Shown in pieces: positions 20,466 to 28,837 of a DNA stretch of 64,000 nucleotides. Location of the stretch: contig NZ_LT968776.1 in the NCBI RefSeq assembly GCF_900240975.1, forward strand, positions 310,001 through 374,000, read 5' to 3'. The position numbers were made by a program, and so were the translations under genes. Each line of letters opens with the position of its first letter. Positions within the stretch are counted from its first letter, which is position 1. The notes below the pieces were generated by a model that saw only the letters and a list, made by a program, of their open reading frames with translations, ran no database searches and was not told the origin of the DNA. This DNA comes from Mycobacterium sp. 4858. Its GTDB lineage: Bacteria; Actinomycetota; Actinomycetes; Mycobacteriales; Mycobacteriaceae.

Positions 20466-20930
20466 TCACAGACTCGCATGTCCGCCGGAGGAACCGTGGC
20501 CACCATCGCCACGGGAGGTTTCGGCCAGGCCCGCCTCGTCGAACGACGACACCTCGACCAGCTCGACCAGCTCGACCCGCTGCACCAGCAGCTGGGCGAT
20601 GCGGTCGCCGCGATGCACCACGATGGGCTCGGCCGGGTCCAGATTGATCAGGGCGACCTTGATCTCGCCGCGATACCCGGCGTCGATGGTGCCCGGACTG
20701 TTGACGATCGAAAGCCCAACGCGCGACGCCAATCCCGAACGCGGGTGCACCAGGCCGACCATCCCGAACGGAATCGCGACGGCCACGCCCGTGCGCACCA
20801 GCGCGCGCCGTCCCGGCTCCAGCTTGAGGTCTTCCGCGCTGTAGAGATCGACGCCCGCGTCGCCCTGGTGGGCGCGCGTGGGCAGTGGCAGCTCGGGATC
20901 GAGGCGAACGATGGCCAGACTGGTCGACAC
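20466..20930 (-). CDS. dut: deoxyuridine 5'-triphosphate nucleotidohydrolase (dUTPase)
   Basis: A 154-residue trimeric dUTPase that hydrolyses dUTP to dUMP and pyrophosphate, keeping uracil out of DNA and feeding thymidylate synthesis. Conserved motifs are visible: [12 protein letters not shown] (motif 1), [11 protein letters not shown] (motif 2), [14 protein letters not shown] (motif 3), [10 protein letters not shown] (motif 4) and a glycine-rich C-terminal tail, GGHGSSGG (motif 5). GTG start gives the known mycobacterial length. It is divergent from the DUF3093 gene across 25 bases. Confidence 0.95.
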   Translation of the reverse strand: MSTSLAIVRLDPELPLPTRAHQGDAGVDLYSAEDLKLEPGRRALVRTGVAVAIPFGMVGLVHPRSGLASRVGLSIVNSPGTIDAGYRGEIKVALINLDPAEPIVVHRGDRIAQLLVQRVELVELVEVSSFDEAGLAETSRGDGGHGSSGGHASL

Positions 20931-20955
20931 GGGGCCACAGATTACCCTTGACTGC

Positions 20956-21441
20956 GTGTCCGATACGCGCGTCGCGCCGCACAGTGTGCGATATCGCGAA
21001 CGACTGTGGGTGCCGTGGTGGTGGTGGCCGCTGGGCTTCGGGCTGGCGGGGCTCATCGCTTTCGAAGTCAACATGGGTGTCGCCCCCGGGCCGTCCTGGC
21101 TGCCGTACGCCACCCTTTTCGCGGTGGCCGCCGGCACGCTGCTGTGGCTGGGCCGCATCGAGATCCGCGTGACCGCTGACCCGAACGTCCCGGGTGGGGT
21201 GGAACTGTGGGCCGGCGAGGCGCACCTCCCGGTCACCGCGATCGCCCGCTCCGCCGTGGTGGCCCCGTCGGCCAAGTCCGCGGCCCTGGGTCGCCAGCTC
21301 GACCCGGCGGCTTATGTGCTGCACCGGGCCTGGGTCGGGCCGATGATCCTGGTGGTGCTGGACGATCCTGACGACCCCACGCCGTACTGGCTGGTGAGCT
21401 GCCGCCATCCGGAGCGGGTGCTGTCGGCATTGCGAAGCTGA
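20956..21441 (+). CDS. DUF3093 family membrane protein (Rv2698-like)
   Basis: A 161-residue protein with a basic N-terminus and two closely spaced transmembrane helices (about 20-65), including the tryptophan cluster [15 protein letters not shown], then a soluble domain. GTG start 26 bases from the divergent dut start. It converges on the DUF4193 gene. Function unknown; the family is widespread in actinobacteria beside dut. Confidence 0.83.
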   Translation: MSDTRVAPHSVRYRERLWVPWWWWPLGFGLAGLIAFEVNMGVAPGPSWLPYATLFAVAAGTLLWLGRIEIRVTADPNVPGGVELWAGEAHLPVTAIARSAVVAPSAKSAALGRQLDPAAYVLHRAWVGPMILVVLDDPDDPTPYWLVSCRHPERVLSALRS

Positions 21442-21454
21442 CCGGCGTAAACGG

Positions 21455-21757
21455 TCAGGCCGCGCAGTCGGTACAGATCATCACGCCGTTCTTCTCGCTG
21501 GCCAGCCGGCTGCGGTGTTGCACCAGGAAACAGCTGGAGCAGGTGAACTCGTCAGCCTGCTTCGGGATGACGCGGACCGACAGTTCTTCCCCGGACAGGT
21601 CGGCGCCAGGCAACTCGAAAGACTCAGCGGTCTCGGATTCGTCGACGTCGACGACGGCCGAAGCCGCCTCGTTGCGTCGTGCTTTGAGCTCCTCGAGCGA
21701 GTCCTCCGAAACATCGTCGGTCTCGGTGCGCCGTGGAGCGTCGTAGTCGGTAGGCAT
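21455..21757 (-). CDS. DUF4193 family zinc-ribbon protein (Rv2699c-like)
   Basis: A 100-residue acidic protein ending in a compact zinc-ribbon: FTCSSCFLVQHRSRLA then MICTDCAA, two CxxC pairs. The acidic N-terminal half suggests protein interaction, perhaps with the transcription machinery. A perfect CRP-type palindrome lies 114 bases upstream of its ATG, between it and the divergent cei gene. Function unknown. Confidence 0.85.
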   Translation of the reverse strand: MPTDYDAPRRTETDDVSEDSLEELKARRNEAASAVVDVDESETAESFELPGADLSGEELSVRVIPKQADEFTCSSCFLVQHRSRLASEKNGVMICTDCAA

Positions 21758-21870
21758 ACCTATTCCCCTGCCCTATTGCCTCTTCATGCCTCGTAATGTC
21801 AGGCATCGCTTTGTACCAGCGTCGAACGCATCCACCAAATGATTCGTGCCCGTATGACGGCCCGTTAATG

Positions 21871-21886
21871 TGTGATTTACGTCACA
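21871..21886. promoter_or_regulatory. predicted CRP (Rv3676-type) binding site
   Basis: TGTGATTTACGTCACA is a perfect TGTGA-N6-TCACA palindrome, the mycobacterial CRP/Rv3676 consensus. It lies between divergent Rv2699c-like and cei genes, 65 bases before the cei GTG. From memory, the Rv2699c-Rv2700 interval is a predicted CRP target in M. tuberculosis, so the site is conserved. Confidence 0.8.
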
Positions 21887-21950
21887 CCACCATTGTGGGC
21901 CTTGCGTTCGCCTTTGAACAGTGCGTTTAGGGTGCGATTAGAGTGCACCT

Positions 21951-22601
21951 GTGGTCGCACAAATCACCGAGGGTACCGCCTTCGACAAGCACGGTCGGCC
22001 GTTCCGGCGCCGCAATCCCCGGCCCGCCATCGTCGTGGTGGTCTTCCTCGTCGTGGTGACTGCCGTGGTGTGGACGATCGCGTTGACCCGGCCGGCGAAG
22101 GTGCACGAGGTCGCGGTCTGCAATCCGCCGCCAAAGGCGACCGGATCGGCGCCGGCTCAGCTCGGTGAGCAGGTGTCCCGAAGCGCGATGATGGACGTCA
22201 CGCCCGCCAAGCTCAGCGACACCAAGGTCCGCGTGCTCAACGCCAGCGGCCGCGGCGGCCAGGCCGGCGACGTGGCCGGCGCGATGAAGGACCTCGGGTT
22301 TGCGCAGCCGACCGCCGCCAACGATCCCCTCTACGCCGGCACCCGGCTCACCTGCCAGGGTCAGATCCGGTTCGGCACGGCCGGGCAGGCCACCGCGGCG
22401 GCGGTTTGGCTGGTGGCGCCGTGCATGGAGCTGTTCAACGACAACCGCGCCGACGACTCCGTCGACCTGGCGTTGGGGACGGACTTCACCGCGCTCGCCC
22501 ACAACGACGACATCGATGCCGTGCTGGCCACCCTGCGCCCCGGCGCCGCCGAGCCGTCCGACCCCTCGCTGCTCACCAAGATCCACTCGAGCAGCTGCTG
22601 A
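21951..22601 (+). CDS. cei: envelope integrity protein Cei (LytR C-terminal domain)
   Basis: A 216-residue membrane-anchored protein: basic N-terminus, one transmembrane helix at about 27-46 (AIVVVVFLVVVTAVVWTIAL), then an extracytoplasmic LytR_C domain beginning around KVRVLNASGRGGQA. In M. tuberculosis Cei is needed for envelope integrity and virulence; it is thought to act near the LytR-CpsA-Psr ligases. GTG start gives identical length to the known protein (recalled). A CRP-type site lies upstream. Confidence 0.92.
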   Translation: MVAQITEGTAFDKHGRPFRRRNPRPAIVVVVFLVVVTAVVWTIALTRPAKVHEVAVCNPPPKATGSAPAQLGEQVSRSAMMDVTPAKLSDTKVRVLNASGRGGQAGDVAGAMKDLGFAQPTAANDPLYAGTRLTCQGQIRFGTAGQATAAAVWLVAPCMELFNDNRADDSVDLALGTDFTALAHNDDIDAVLATLRPGAAEPSDPSLLTKIHSSSC

Positions 22602-22607
22602 CGCAGC

Positions 22608-23486
22608 TCAGTCGAGAATCGGGTCGAGGCCGTCGATTTCGTCCAGGGCGGCCAGCAGCTCGTCGGCGATCCCCGGCGCGGCGGCCAGCACCAGGCCGGC
22701 GCCGTCGGTGCCGGGCGGCGGCAGGCAAACCCGGGCCCCCGCCTCGGCCGCGATCAGCGCGCCCGCGGCGCAATCCCATGGCTGCAGGCCGTGCTCGTAG
22801 AACGCGTCGAGCCGGCCCGCCGCGACCATGCACAGATCCAGGGCCGCCGAGCCGATGCGACGAACGTCGCGCACCATCGGCAGCAGCCGCGCCAACAAGT
22901 CGGCCTGCGCCGCCCGGCGCTGCCGTGCGTACCCGAAACCGGTGCCCAGCAACGCCATCGACAGGTCGTCCACCGTGGCGCACCGCAGCGGCCGTACCCC
23001 CTCCTGGTCGATGACGTGCGCGCCCAGTCCGGTCGCCGCCGAGTACACCCGCTCGCCCACGACGTCGGCGACCGCGCCCGCCACCGACACGCCGTCCACT
23101 TGGACACCGATCGACACCGCGTAGGCGGGAATGCCGTAGACGAAGTTCACCGTGCCGTCGATGGGGTCGAGCACCCAGGTGACCGCGTCCGCGGCCGTGC
23201 CCGCCGGGTCGGCCGGCCCCCCGCCCTCCTCACCCAGAATCGGGTCACCGGGCCGCAATTCGGCCAGCCGGTCCCGCAGCAGGCGCTCGGTCTCCGTGTC
23301 GACGACGGTCACCGGATCGGTGGGGGTGCTCTTCGACCACACCGCGCCGTCGCCCGAAAGCTTCGAACCCGCCGCGGCTCCGCCGAAGACCTCGGCCCGG
23401 CGGCGCCGGACGAACGCGGCGGCTTCCGTGGCCAACGTCTCGGCGACCGTGCGCAGCCGGGCGGGCTCGTCATCAACTCGGGTCAC
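22608..23486 (-). CDS. suhB: inositol-1-monophosphatase family protein SuhB
   Basis: A 292-residue magnesium- and lithium-sensitive phosphatase that releases myo-inositol from inositol 1-phosphate, feeding phosphatidylinositol, PIM and mycothiol synthesis. Metal-binding motifs are visible: GEEGG near residue 85, WVLDPIDGTVNF near 103 and PWDCAAGALIAAEAGA near 237. GTG start. It converges on cei with six bases between stops, and diverges from ppgK. Confidence 0.92.
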   Translation of the reverse strand: MTRVDDEPARLRTVAETLATEAAAFVRRRRAEVFGGAAAGSKLSGDGAVWSKSTPTDPVTVVDTETERLLRDRLAELRPGDPILGEEGGGPADPAGTAADAVTWVLDPIDGTVNFVYGIPAYAVSIGVQVDGVSVAGAVADVVGERVYSAATGLGAHVIDQEGVRPLRCATVDDLSMALLGTGFGYARQRRAAQADLLARLLPMVRDVRRIGSAALDLCMVAAGRLDAFYEHGLQPWDCAAGALIAAEAGARVCLPPPGTDGAGLVLAAAPGIADELLAALDEIDGLDPILD

Positions 23487-23589
23487 CGGTCTATCGCATC
23501 ACAGCCGCCACGGCCCCGCAGATACCCCGTAGCCGCACCGGCGCCGGGCTAAGGTGGGCGCACAGCCCAAGTCACGCCCAGGAGCTTCG

Positions 23590-24399
23590 ATGACCAGCAC
23601 CGAGTCGACCACGGAAACGCCCGGCACCGGCGCCGCCGTCGGCACACCACAGCGTCGGGGATTCGGCATCGACGTCGGCGGCAGCGGCATCAAGGGCGGC
23701 ATCGTCGACATGGACACCGGACAGTTGATCGGCGAACGGGTCAAGCTGTTGACCCCGCAGCCGGCGACGCCGGAGGCGGTCGCAAAGACCATCGCCGAGG
23801 TGGTCAACGCGTTCGGCTGGACCGGCCCGCTCGGCGTGACCTATCCCGGGGTGGTCACCCACGGCGTCGTCCAGACGGCCGCCAACGTCGACAAGTCGTG
23901 GATCGGCACCAACGCGCGTGACATCATCAGCGCCGAGCTGGACGGGCAGGACGTCACGGTGCTCAACGACGCCGACGCCGCGGGGCTGGCCGAGGAGCAC
24001 TACGGGGCGGGCAGAAACCAGTCCGGCCTGGTCGTCTTGCTGACGTTCGGCACCGGGATCGGCTCCGCGGTCATCCACAACGGCACGCTGATACCCAACA
24101 CCGAGTTCGGGCACCTGGAAGTCGGCGGCAAAGAAGCCGAGCTGCGGGCGGCGTCGTCGGTCAAAGAGAAGAACAACTGGAGCTACGAGAAGTGGGCCGC
24201 GCAGGTCACCCGGGTGCTGGTGGCCATCGAGAACGCGGTGTGGCCGGACCTGTTCATCGCCGGCGGCGGCATCAGCCGCAAGGCCGACAAGTGGCTACCG
24301 CTGCTCGAGAACCGGACCCCGGTGGTGGCTGCGGCCCTGCTCAACACGGCCGGGATAGTCGGCGCGGCGATGGCCTCCACCTCCGACGTGACCCACTGA
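23590..24399 (+). CDS. ppgK: polyphosphate glucokinase
   Basis: A 269-residue ROK-family kinase that phosphorylates glucose with polyphosphate or ATP. The phosphate-binding loop is FGIDVGGSGIKGG near residue 24, the catalytic aspartate segment is LNDADAAGLAEEHYG near residue 125, and LTFGTGIGSAV is the second phosphate motif. The start ATG follows CCAGGAGCTTCG. It precedes sigA as in M. tuberculosis, with a 175-base gap that carries the sigA promoter. Confidence 0.94.
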   Translation: MTSTESTTETPGTGAAVGTPQRRGFGIDVGGSGIKGGIVDMDTGQLIGERVKLLTPQPATPEAVAKTIAEVVNAFGWTGPLGVTYPGVVTHGVVQTAANVDKSWIGTNARDIISAELDGQDVTVLNDADAAGLAEEHYGAGRNQSGLVVLLTFGTGIGSAVIHNGTLIPNTEFGHLEVGGKEAELRAASSVKEKNNWSYEKWAAQVTRVLVAIENAVWPDLFIAGGGISRKADKWLPLLENRTPVVAAALLNTAGIVGAAMASTSDVTH

Positions 24400-24436
24400 T
24401 TTTCCCCGGCAGAGCCGTTCGACCGCTCGCTGTCGT

Positions 24437-24442
24437 TACAAT
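24437..24442 (+). promoter_or_regulatory. possible -10 element of the sigA promoter
   Basis: TACAAT fits the mycobacterial SigA-type -10 hexamer and lies in the ppgK-sigA gap, about 130 bases before the sigA start. No convincing -35 hexamer is seen at normal spacing, so this is a weak call. Confidence 0.35.
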
Positions 24443-24574
24443 GGTCATCGGCGACCGCCCGAACGATAGCGTGCAAACACGAACGCTGATCCAACGCCGA
24501 CATCGACATAGCAGACACTTTCGGTTCACCATGCCCATTACCCACCGAAGGTGAGCCCAAACGAAGGGGTGTAA

Positions 24575-26323
24575 GTGGCACCGACCAAGGCCAGCCCGGC
24601 AACCGACGCGCCGGTGAAACGGACCGCCACCAAGTCTCCGTCCTCCCCCGCCAAGCGCCCGGCGGCCAAGGCCGCCAACGGCACCGCCCCCGCCAAACGC
24701 GCCGCCAAGGCGCCGGCCCCCACCGCCACGCAACGAGAGCAAGGGTTGCGGGGGCTGGCCAGTAGTGACCAGAATGTTCACATGAGCGGAGTGGGAGACG
24801 CAAACGAAGGATACAGAAGTTTACGAGAGCGCCGCAGTGAAGCTGATCTCGATGATCAAAGAAAAGATCATGGAATTCAAGAAAAAGGAGTCCGTCTCGT
24901 GGGCTCGGATATGTGTATAAGAGAGGAGTCCGTCTCGTGGGCTCGGAGATGTGTATAAGAGACAGCCGCCAAATCATCCGAGGGCGACGCCGGCGCCGAG
25001 AAGAAGACTCGCGCCGCCAAGGCCCCGTCGGGCCGTGGGACCAAAGCCGCCAAGGCCGCCCCGGCGGATGCCGACGCGGAACTGGGGGTCGCCGAAGACC
25101 TGGACGACGTGGAGCTCGACGCGGAGCCGGGCGAGGATCTCGAGATCGACGCCGACCTGAGCCTGGACGACCTGGAAGACGACGTTGCCGCCGACGGCGA
25201 GGACGCCGAGGTCGAGCCGGCCGACTCGGACGACAGCGAGGAAGAGGGAACCGCCCCGGTCGCCCCGGCCGGCCCGGCCGCCACCGACGAGGACGAGGAG
25301 ATCGCCGAGCCCTCCGAGAAGGACAAGGCGTCCGGCGATTTCGTCTGGGACGAAGACGAGTCCGAGGCGCTGCGTCAGGCACGCAAGGACGCCGAACTCA
25401 CCGCGTCGGCAGACTCGGTTCGGGCCTACCTCAAGCAGATCGGCAAGGTGGCGCTGCTCAACGCCGAGGAAGAGGTCGAGCTGGCGAAGCGGATCGAGGC
25501 CGGCCTGTACGCCACGCAGCTGATGGCCGAGATGGCCGAGCGCGGCGACAAGCTGCCCGCCGCCCAGCGCCGCGACATGATGTGGATCTGCCGCGACGGC
25601 GACCGCGCGAAAAACCATCTGCTGGAAGCCAACCTGCGCCTCGTGGTGTCGCTGGCCAAGCGGTACACCGGCCGCGGGATGGCGTTCCTGGACCTCATCC
25701 AGGAAGGCAACCTGGGCCTGATCCGCGCGGTCGAGAAGTTCGACTACACCAAGGGCTACAAGTTCTCCACCTACGCGACGTGGTGGATCCGCCAGGCCAT
25801 TACCCGCGCCATGGCCGACCAGGCCCGTACCATCCGCATCCCGGTGCACATGGTCGAGGTGATCAACAAGCTGGGCCGCATCCAGCGCGAGCTGCTGCAG
25901 GACCTGGGCCGCGAGCCCACGCCTGAAGAGCTGGCCAAGGAAATGGACATCACGCCCGAAAAGGTGCTGGAGATCCAGCAATACGCCCGCGAGCCGATCT
26001 CGCTGGACCAGACCATCGGCGACGAGGGCGACAGCCAGCTCGGTGACTTCATCGAGGACAGCGAGGCCGTGGTGGCCGTCGACGCGGTGTCGTTCACCCT
26101 GCTGCAGGACCAGCTGCAGTCGGTGCTGGAGACCCTTTCCGAGCGCGAAGCCGGCGTAGTACGGCTGCGCTTCGGCCTCACCGACGGCCAGCCACGCACC
26201 CTCGACGAGATCGGCCAGGTCTACGGCGTCACCCGCGAGCGCATCCGTCAGATCGAATCCAAGACGATGTCAAAGCTGCGCCACCCCAGCCGTTCCCAGG
26301 TGTTGCGCGACTATCTCGACTAA
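24575..26323 (+). CDS. sigA: principal sigma factor SigA, reading frame broken by an assembly artefact
   Basis: The essential housekeeping sigma factor. Genuine sequence resumes at 24966 and runs in one frame to the TAA at 26323, covering the acidic N-terminal region, region 1.2 ([19 protein letters not shown]), region 2 ([38 protein letters not shown]), region 3 and region 4 ([20 protein letters not shown]). The GTG start at 24575 and the first 48 or so residues ([20 protein letters not shown] onward) are also genuine. Between about 24719 and 24965 lies foreign sequence plus two Nextera adapters that bring a stop at 24956-24958. The unbroken gene is expected to encode roughly 500 residues. 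An internal in-frame ATG at 25109 is not the real start. Confidence 0.93.
24719..24893. other. foreign or chimeric sequence inside sigA (left border approximate)
   Basis: From about 24780 to 24890 the DNA is about 46% GC (51 of 110 bases by hand count), against roughly two-thirds GC around it. It does not encode SigA residues. One forward frame (24794 onward) is open and plausible as protein: [19 protein letters not shown] followed by a lysine-rich stretch, suggesting coding DNA from another organism. It runs directly into sequencing adapter. The left border is uncertain, somewhere between 24715 and 24765, because native SigA is itself low-complexity there. Confidence 0.75.
24894..24965 (+). 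other. two tandem copies of the Nextera read-2 adapter with Tn5 mosaic end
   Basis: The second copy, 24932-24965, matches the 34-base Illumina Nextera read-2 adapter exactly; its last 19 bases (24947-24965) are the mosaic end AGATGTGTATAAGAGACAG. The first copy, 24894-24925, starts 38 bases earlier and differs at one base and at its 3' end. Translations of this sequence give the well-known contaminant peptides [19 protein letters not shown] and [12 protein letters not shown], all present here. This is not biological. Confidence 0.98.
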
Positions 26324-26426
26324 GGGGCCACAGCGGCTGTTACCCAAAGCCGTTGGTGCGCAAGCACATTCAATCTCCACGGAAAATCCGTCGCGCCGGC
26401 GGCGGCGCCGTCGTACCGTGACTCCC

Positions 26427-26840
26427 ATGTCAGCCAACCGCACAGTGGTCTCGTCGGACTCCGAGTTCGAAACGGCCGTCGGCTATTCGCGCGCGGTCCG
26501 GGTCGGCCCACACGTGTGGGTGGCCGGAACGACCGGCGCCGGAGCGGCCGGAGATATCGCGTCGCAGACTCGAGATGCCCTGCAGCGCATCGAGGTTGCG
26601 CTCCATCAGGCGGGTGCGGCGCTCACCGATGTGGTGCGCACCCGCATCTACGTCACCGACATCTCCCGCTGGCGCGAGGTCGCCGCGGTCCATGCGCAGA
26701 TCTTCGGAGACATCCGTCCCGCGGCGACCATGGTGGAGGTGTCCGCACTGATCGCACCAGGATTGCTGGTGGAGATCGAGGCCGACGCCTACGTGGAACC
26801 CCTCGCCGGCGGGAACATGCCGTCCGGTGCCGGGCGGTAA
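26427..26840 (+). CDS. RidA/YjgF-family protein (Rv2704-like)
   Basis: A 137-residue member of the YjgF/YER057c/UK114 family. The conserved stretch AATMVEVSALIAPGLLVEIE at the C-terminus and VRTRIYVTDIS in the middle are typical. RidA itself deaminates reactive enamine/imine intermediates, but many relatives have other roles and the key arginine was not verified. A GTG three codons upstream (26418) is an alternative start. It converges on and overlaps the DUF952 gene by 52 bases. Confidence 0.83.
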   Translation: MSANRTVVSSDSEFETAVGYSRAVRVGPHVWVAGTTGAGAAGDIASQTRDALQRIEVALHQAGAALTDVVRTRIYVTDISRWREVAAVHAQIFGDIRPAATMVEVSALIAPGLLVEIEADAYVEPLAGGNMPSGAGR

Positions 26841-27154
26841 TCGGTGACCCGAATCACAGCGTGCGTGGGCAGGGGGCCGTAGAGATGCGGGAACAGCATC
26901 GACTCGGGATCCGTTGAAAAGCCTGGTTCCGACCGCACCTCGGAGTCCAATCTGGCCGGATCGATGTGCAGCAGAACCAAATCACCGCGACCGCGAAAGA
27001 GCCGGTTGGCCGGCAGATGAACCTGCTCGGGCGTCGACAGATGGATGAACCGCCCGCCGCCGGACGCGTCGGGGCGAATCTCACCGCACGTGCGGGCACG
27101 GGACCACTCGTCGCGCCCGCACAGGTGTACCAGCAGGTCAGGAGCGAAAGTCAC
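26789..27154 (-). CDS. DUF952 family protein (Rv2705c-like)
   Basis: A 121-residue protein with the DUF952 core: FIHLSTPEQVHLPANRLF near residue 36 and LVLLHIDPARLDSEVR near residue 60, then PHLYGPLPTHAV. The fold is related to ADP-ribosyltransferase-like proteins, but no activity is established. GTG start at 27154. Its 3' end overlaps the convergent RidA-like gene by 52 bases, so the two transcripts are complementary over that stretch. Confidence 0.8.
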   Translation of the reverse strand: MTFAPDLLVHLCGRDEWSRARTCGEIRPDASGGGRFIHLSTPEQVHLPANRLFRGRGDLVLLHIDPARLDSEVRSEPGFSTDPESMLFPHLYGPLPTHAVIRVTDYRPAPDGMFPPARGST

Positions 27155-27290
27155 GAATGATCACTGTAGAGAGCACTACGAAACGAAACGTTTACAGCCC
27201 GTGAGAAACGACACACCCGATAACGATCGGGGAACAACGCGAAAACCCCATACGTCTGAGAGAGTGAATAAAAGCAAGAACGGAGAAGCC

Positions 27291-27476
27291 ATGAATGCAA
27301 CTCTGACCAGTCCCGAGCTAACCCGTGCGGACCGCTGCGATCGCTGCGGTGCCGCGGCTCGAGTCCGCGCCAAGCTGCCTTCTGGAGCCGAGCTTCTCTT
27401 CTGCCAGCATCACGCCAACGAGCACGAGGCCAAGCTGACCGAGCTGTCTGCCGTCCTGGAGGTCAGCGGAAGCTAG
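27291..27476 (+). CDS. small zinc-ribbon-like protein, 61 residues (DUF7455-type)
   Basis: A short conserved-looking gene: MNATLTSPELTRADRCDRCG, then a second metal-binding pair in LLFCQHHANEHE, giving C-x2-C and C-x2-H. CGGAGAAG lies six bases before the ATG. The upstream 135 bases are unusually AT-rich for this genome and probably hold its promoter. Small proteins of this type accompany sigma-factor genes in many actinobacteria. Function unknown. Confidence 0.78.
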   Translation: MNATLTSPELTRADRCDRCGAAARVRAKLPSGAELLFCQHHANEHEAKLTELSAVLEVSGS

Positions 27477-27540
27477 TTCCGCCAACTCACCCGTCACCAA
27501 TGTGGGCGACGGGGGCAGTCTTCGGTAATGCTGGACGGGT

Positions 27541-28512
27541 ATGAGCGATCAAGTCGCAAAACCGTCCCGCCATCACATCTGGCGACTCACCCTGAGGACC
27601 GTCTCGAAAAGCTGGGATGATTCCATCTTCTCCGAGTCGGCCCAGGCGGGTTTCTGGTCGGCGCTGTCGCTCCCGCCGCTGCTGCTCGGGATGCTGGGCA
27701 GCCTGGCCTACGTGGCGCCGCTGTTCGGCCCGGACACATTGACGTCGATCGAGAAGAGCGTCATCTCCGCGATCCGCAGCTTCTTCTCGCCCAGCGTCGT
27801 CAACGAGATCATCGAGCCGACCATCCGCGACGTCACCGCCAACGCCCGCGGCGAGGTGGTGTCGGTCGGCTTCCTCATCTCGATGTGGGCGGGATCATCG
27901 GCGATCTCGGCCTACGTCGACGCCGTGGTGGAGGCTCACGACCAGACTCCCCTGCGCCATCCCGTACGCCAGCGGCTCTTCGCACTGTTCATCTACATGG
28001 TGATGCTGGTGTTCGTGGTGGTTGCCGCGCCCGTGCTGGTGATCGGTCCGCGCAAGGTGAGCGAGCACATCCCGTACGACTTGGCCAACGTACTGCAGTA
28101 CGGCTACTACCCGGCGCTGATCCTCGGGCTGCTGATCGGGGTCGTCATCTTGTACCGGGTGTCGCTGCCCGAACCGCTGCCGACGCACCGGCTGATCTAC
28201 GGCGCGGTGCTTGCCACGGCGGTCTTCCTGATCGCCACCCTGGGCCTGCGGATCTACCTGCGGTGGATCACCAGCACCGGCTACACCTACGGCGCGCTGG
28301 CCACACCGATCGCGTTCCTGTTGTTCGCGTTCTTCGGTGGCTTCGCGGTGATGCTGGGCGCCGAACTCAACGCGGCGATCCAAGAGGAATTCCCGGCGCC
28401 CAAGACGCACGCGCACCGCCTGCGCAAGTGGCTCGAAGCCCGCCTGACCGTGTCGAAGCGTCCGACGGGTTCCCCGCCGGCGCCGGCACCCGCCGACAAC
28501 GCGACGCTGTGA
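27541..28512 (+). CDS. YihY/BrkB-family inner membrane protein (Rv2707-like)
   Basis: A 323-residue protein with about six to seven hydrophobic segments typical of the YihY/virulence factor BrkB family. LSLPPLLLGMLGSLAYVAPL (about 45), GFLISMWAGSSAISAYVDAV (about 115) and FLLFAFFGGFAVMLGAELNA (about 265) are diagnostic. The function is not settled; the old RNase BN assignment for this family is wrong. A proline-rich cytoplasmic tail ends the protein. Confidence 0.86.
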   Translation: MSDQVAKPSRHHIWRLTLRTVSKSWDDSIFSESAQAGFWSALSLPPLLLGMLGSLAYVAPLFGPDTLTSIEKSVISAIRSFFSPSVVNEIIEPTIRDVTANARGEVVSVGFLISMWAGSSAISAYVDAVVEAHDQTPLRHPVRQRLFALFIYMVMLVFVVVAAPVLVIGPRKVSEHIPYDLANVLQYGYYPALILGLLIGVVILYRVSLPEPLPTHRLIYGAVLATAVFLIATLGLRIYLRWITSTGYTYGALATPIAFLLFAFFGGFAVMLGAELNAAIQEEFPAPKTHAHRLRKWLEARLTVSKRPTGSPPAPAPADNATL

Positions 28513-28534
28513 CGGCCGGCCCAACCGGTGCGAC

Positions 28535-28774
28535 CTAGCCCTTCTTCATCCGGTCGTAGATCCGCTTGCAGTCCGGGCAGACCGGCGATCCCGGCTTGGC
28601 CGCCTTGGTGACGGGAAACACCTCGCCGCACAGCGCCACCACATGGTTGCCCATAACCGCGCTCTCGGCGATCTTGTCCTTCTTCACGTAGTGGAAGTAC
28701 TTCGGCGTATCGCTGCCGGTCCCGTCGTCGACGCGTTCGTCGGTCTCGGTGCGTTCGATCGTCTGGGTCTGCAT
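28535..28774 (-). CDS. DUF3039 family zinc-binding protein (Rv2708c-like)
   Basis: A 79-residue protein: acidic, threonine-rich N-terminus, then KYFHYVKKDKIAESAV and VALCGEVFPV, ending SPVCPDCKRIYDRMKKG. One lone Cys plus a CxxC, with the histidines, could form a zinc site. Divergent from the DUF3099 gene across 63 bases. Function unknown. Confidence 0.83.
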   Translation of the reverse strand: MQTQTIERTETDERVDDGTGSDTPKYFHYVKKDKIAESAVMGNHVVALCGEVFPVTKAAKPGSPVCPDCKRIYDRMKKG

Positions 28775-28837
28775 GCCTCACATTGTGCCCCGTAACTCGC
28801 TCCTGCCGGAATCGGCCGGGTGTGGGAGAGTGGAGAA

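Noticed and set aside
24894..24965. The tandem 38-bp unit as a natural repeat or transposon end
   Set aside because: It matches the commercial Nextera adapter base for base in the second copy, which no natural mobile element would do.
25109..26323. ATG at 25109 as the real start of sigA
   Set aside because: It would drop conserved upstream residues in the same frame (24966-25108), and no ribosome site precedes it. It only looks like a start because the adapter stops the frame upstream.
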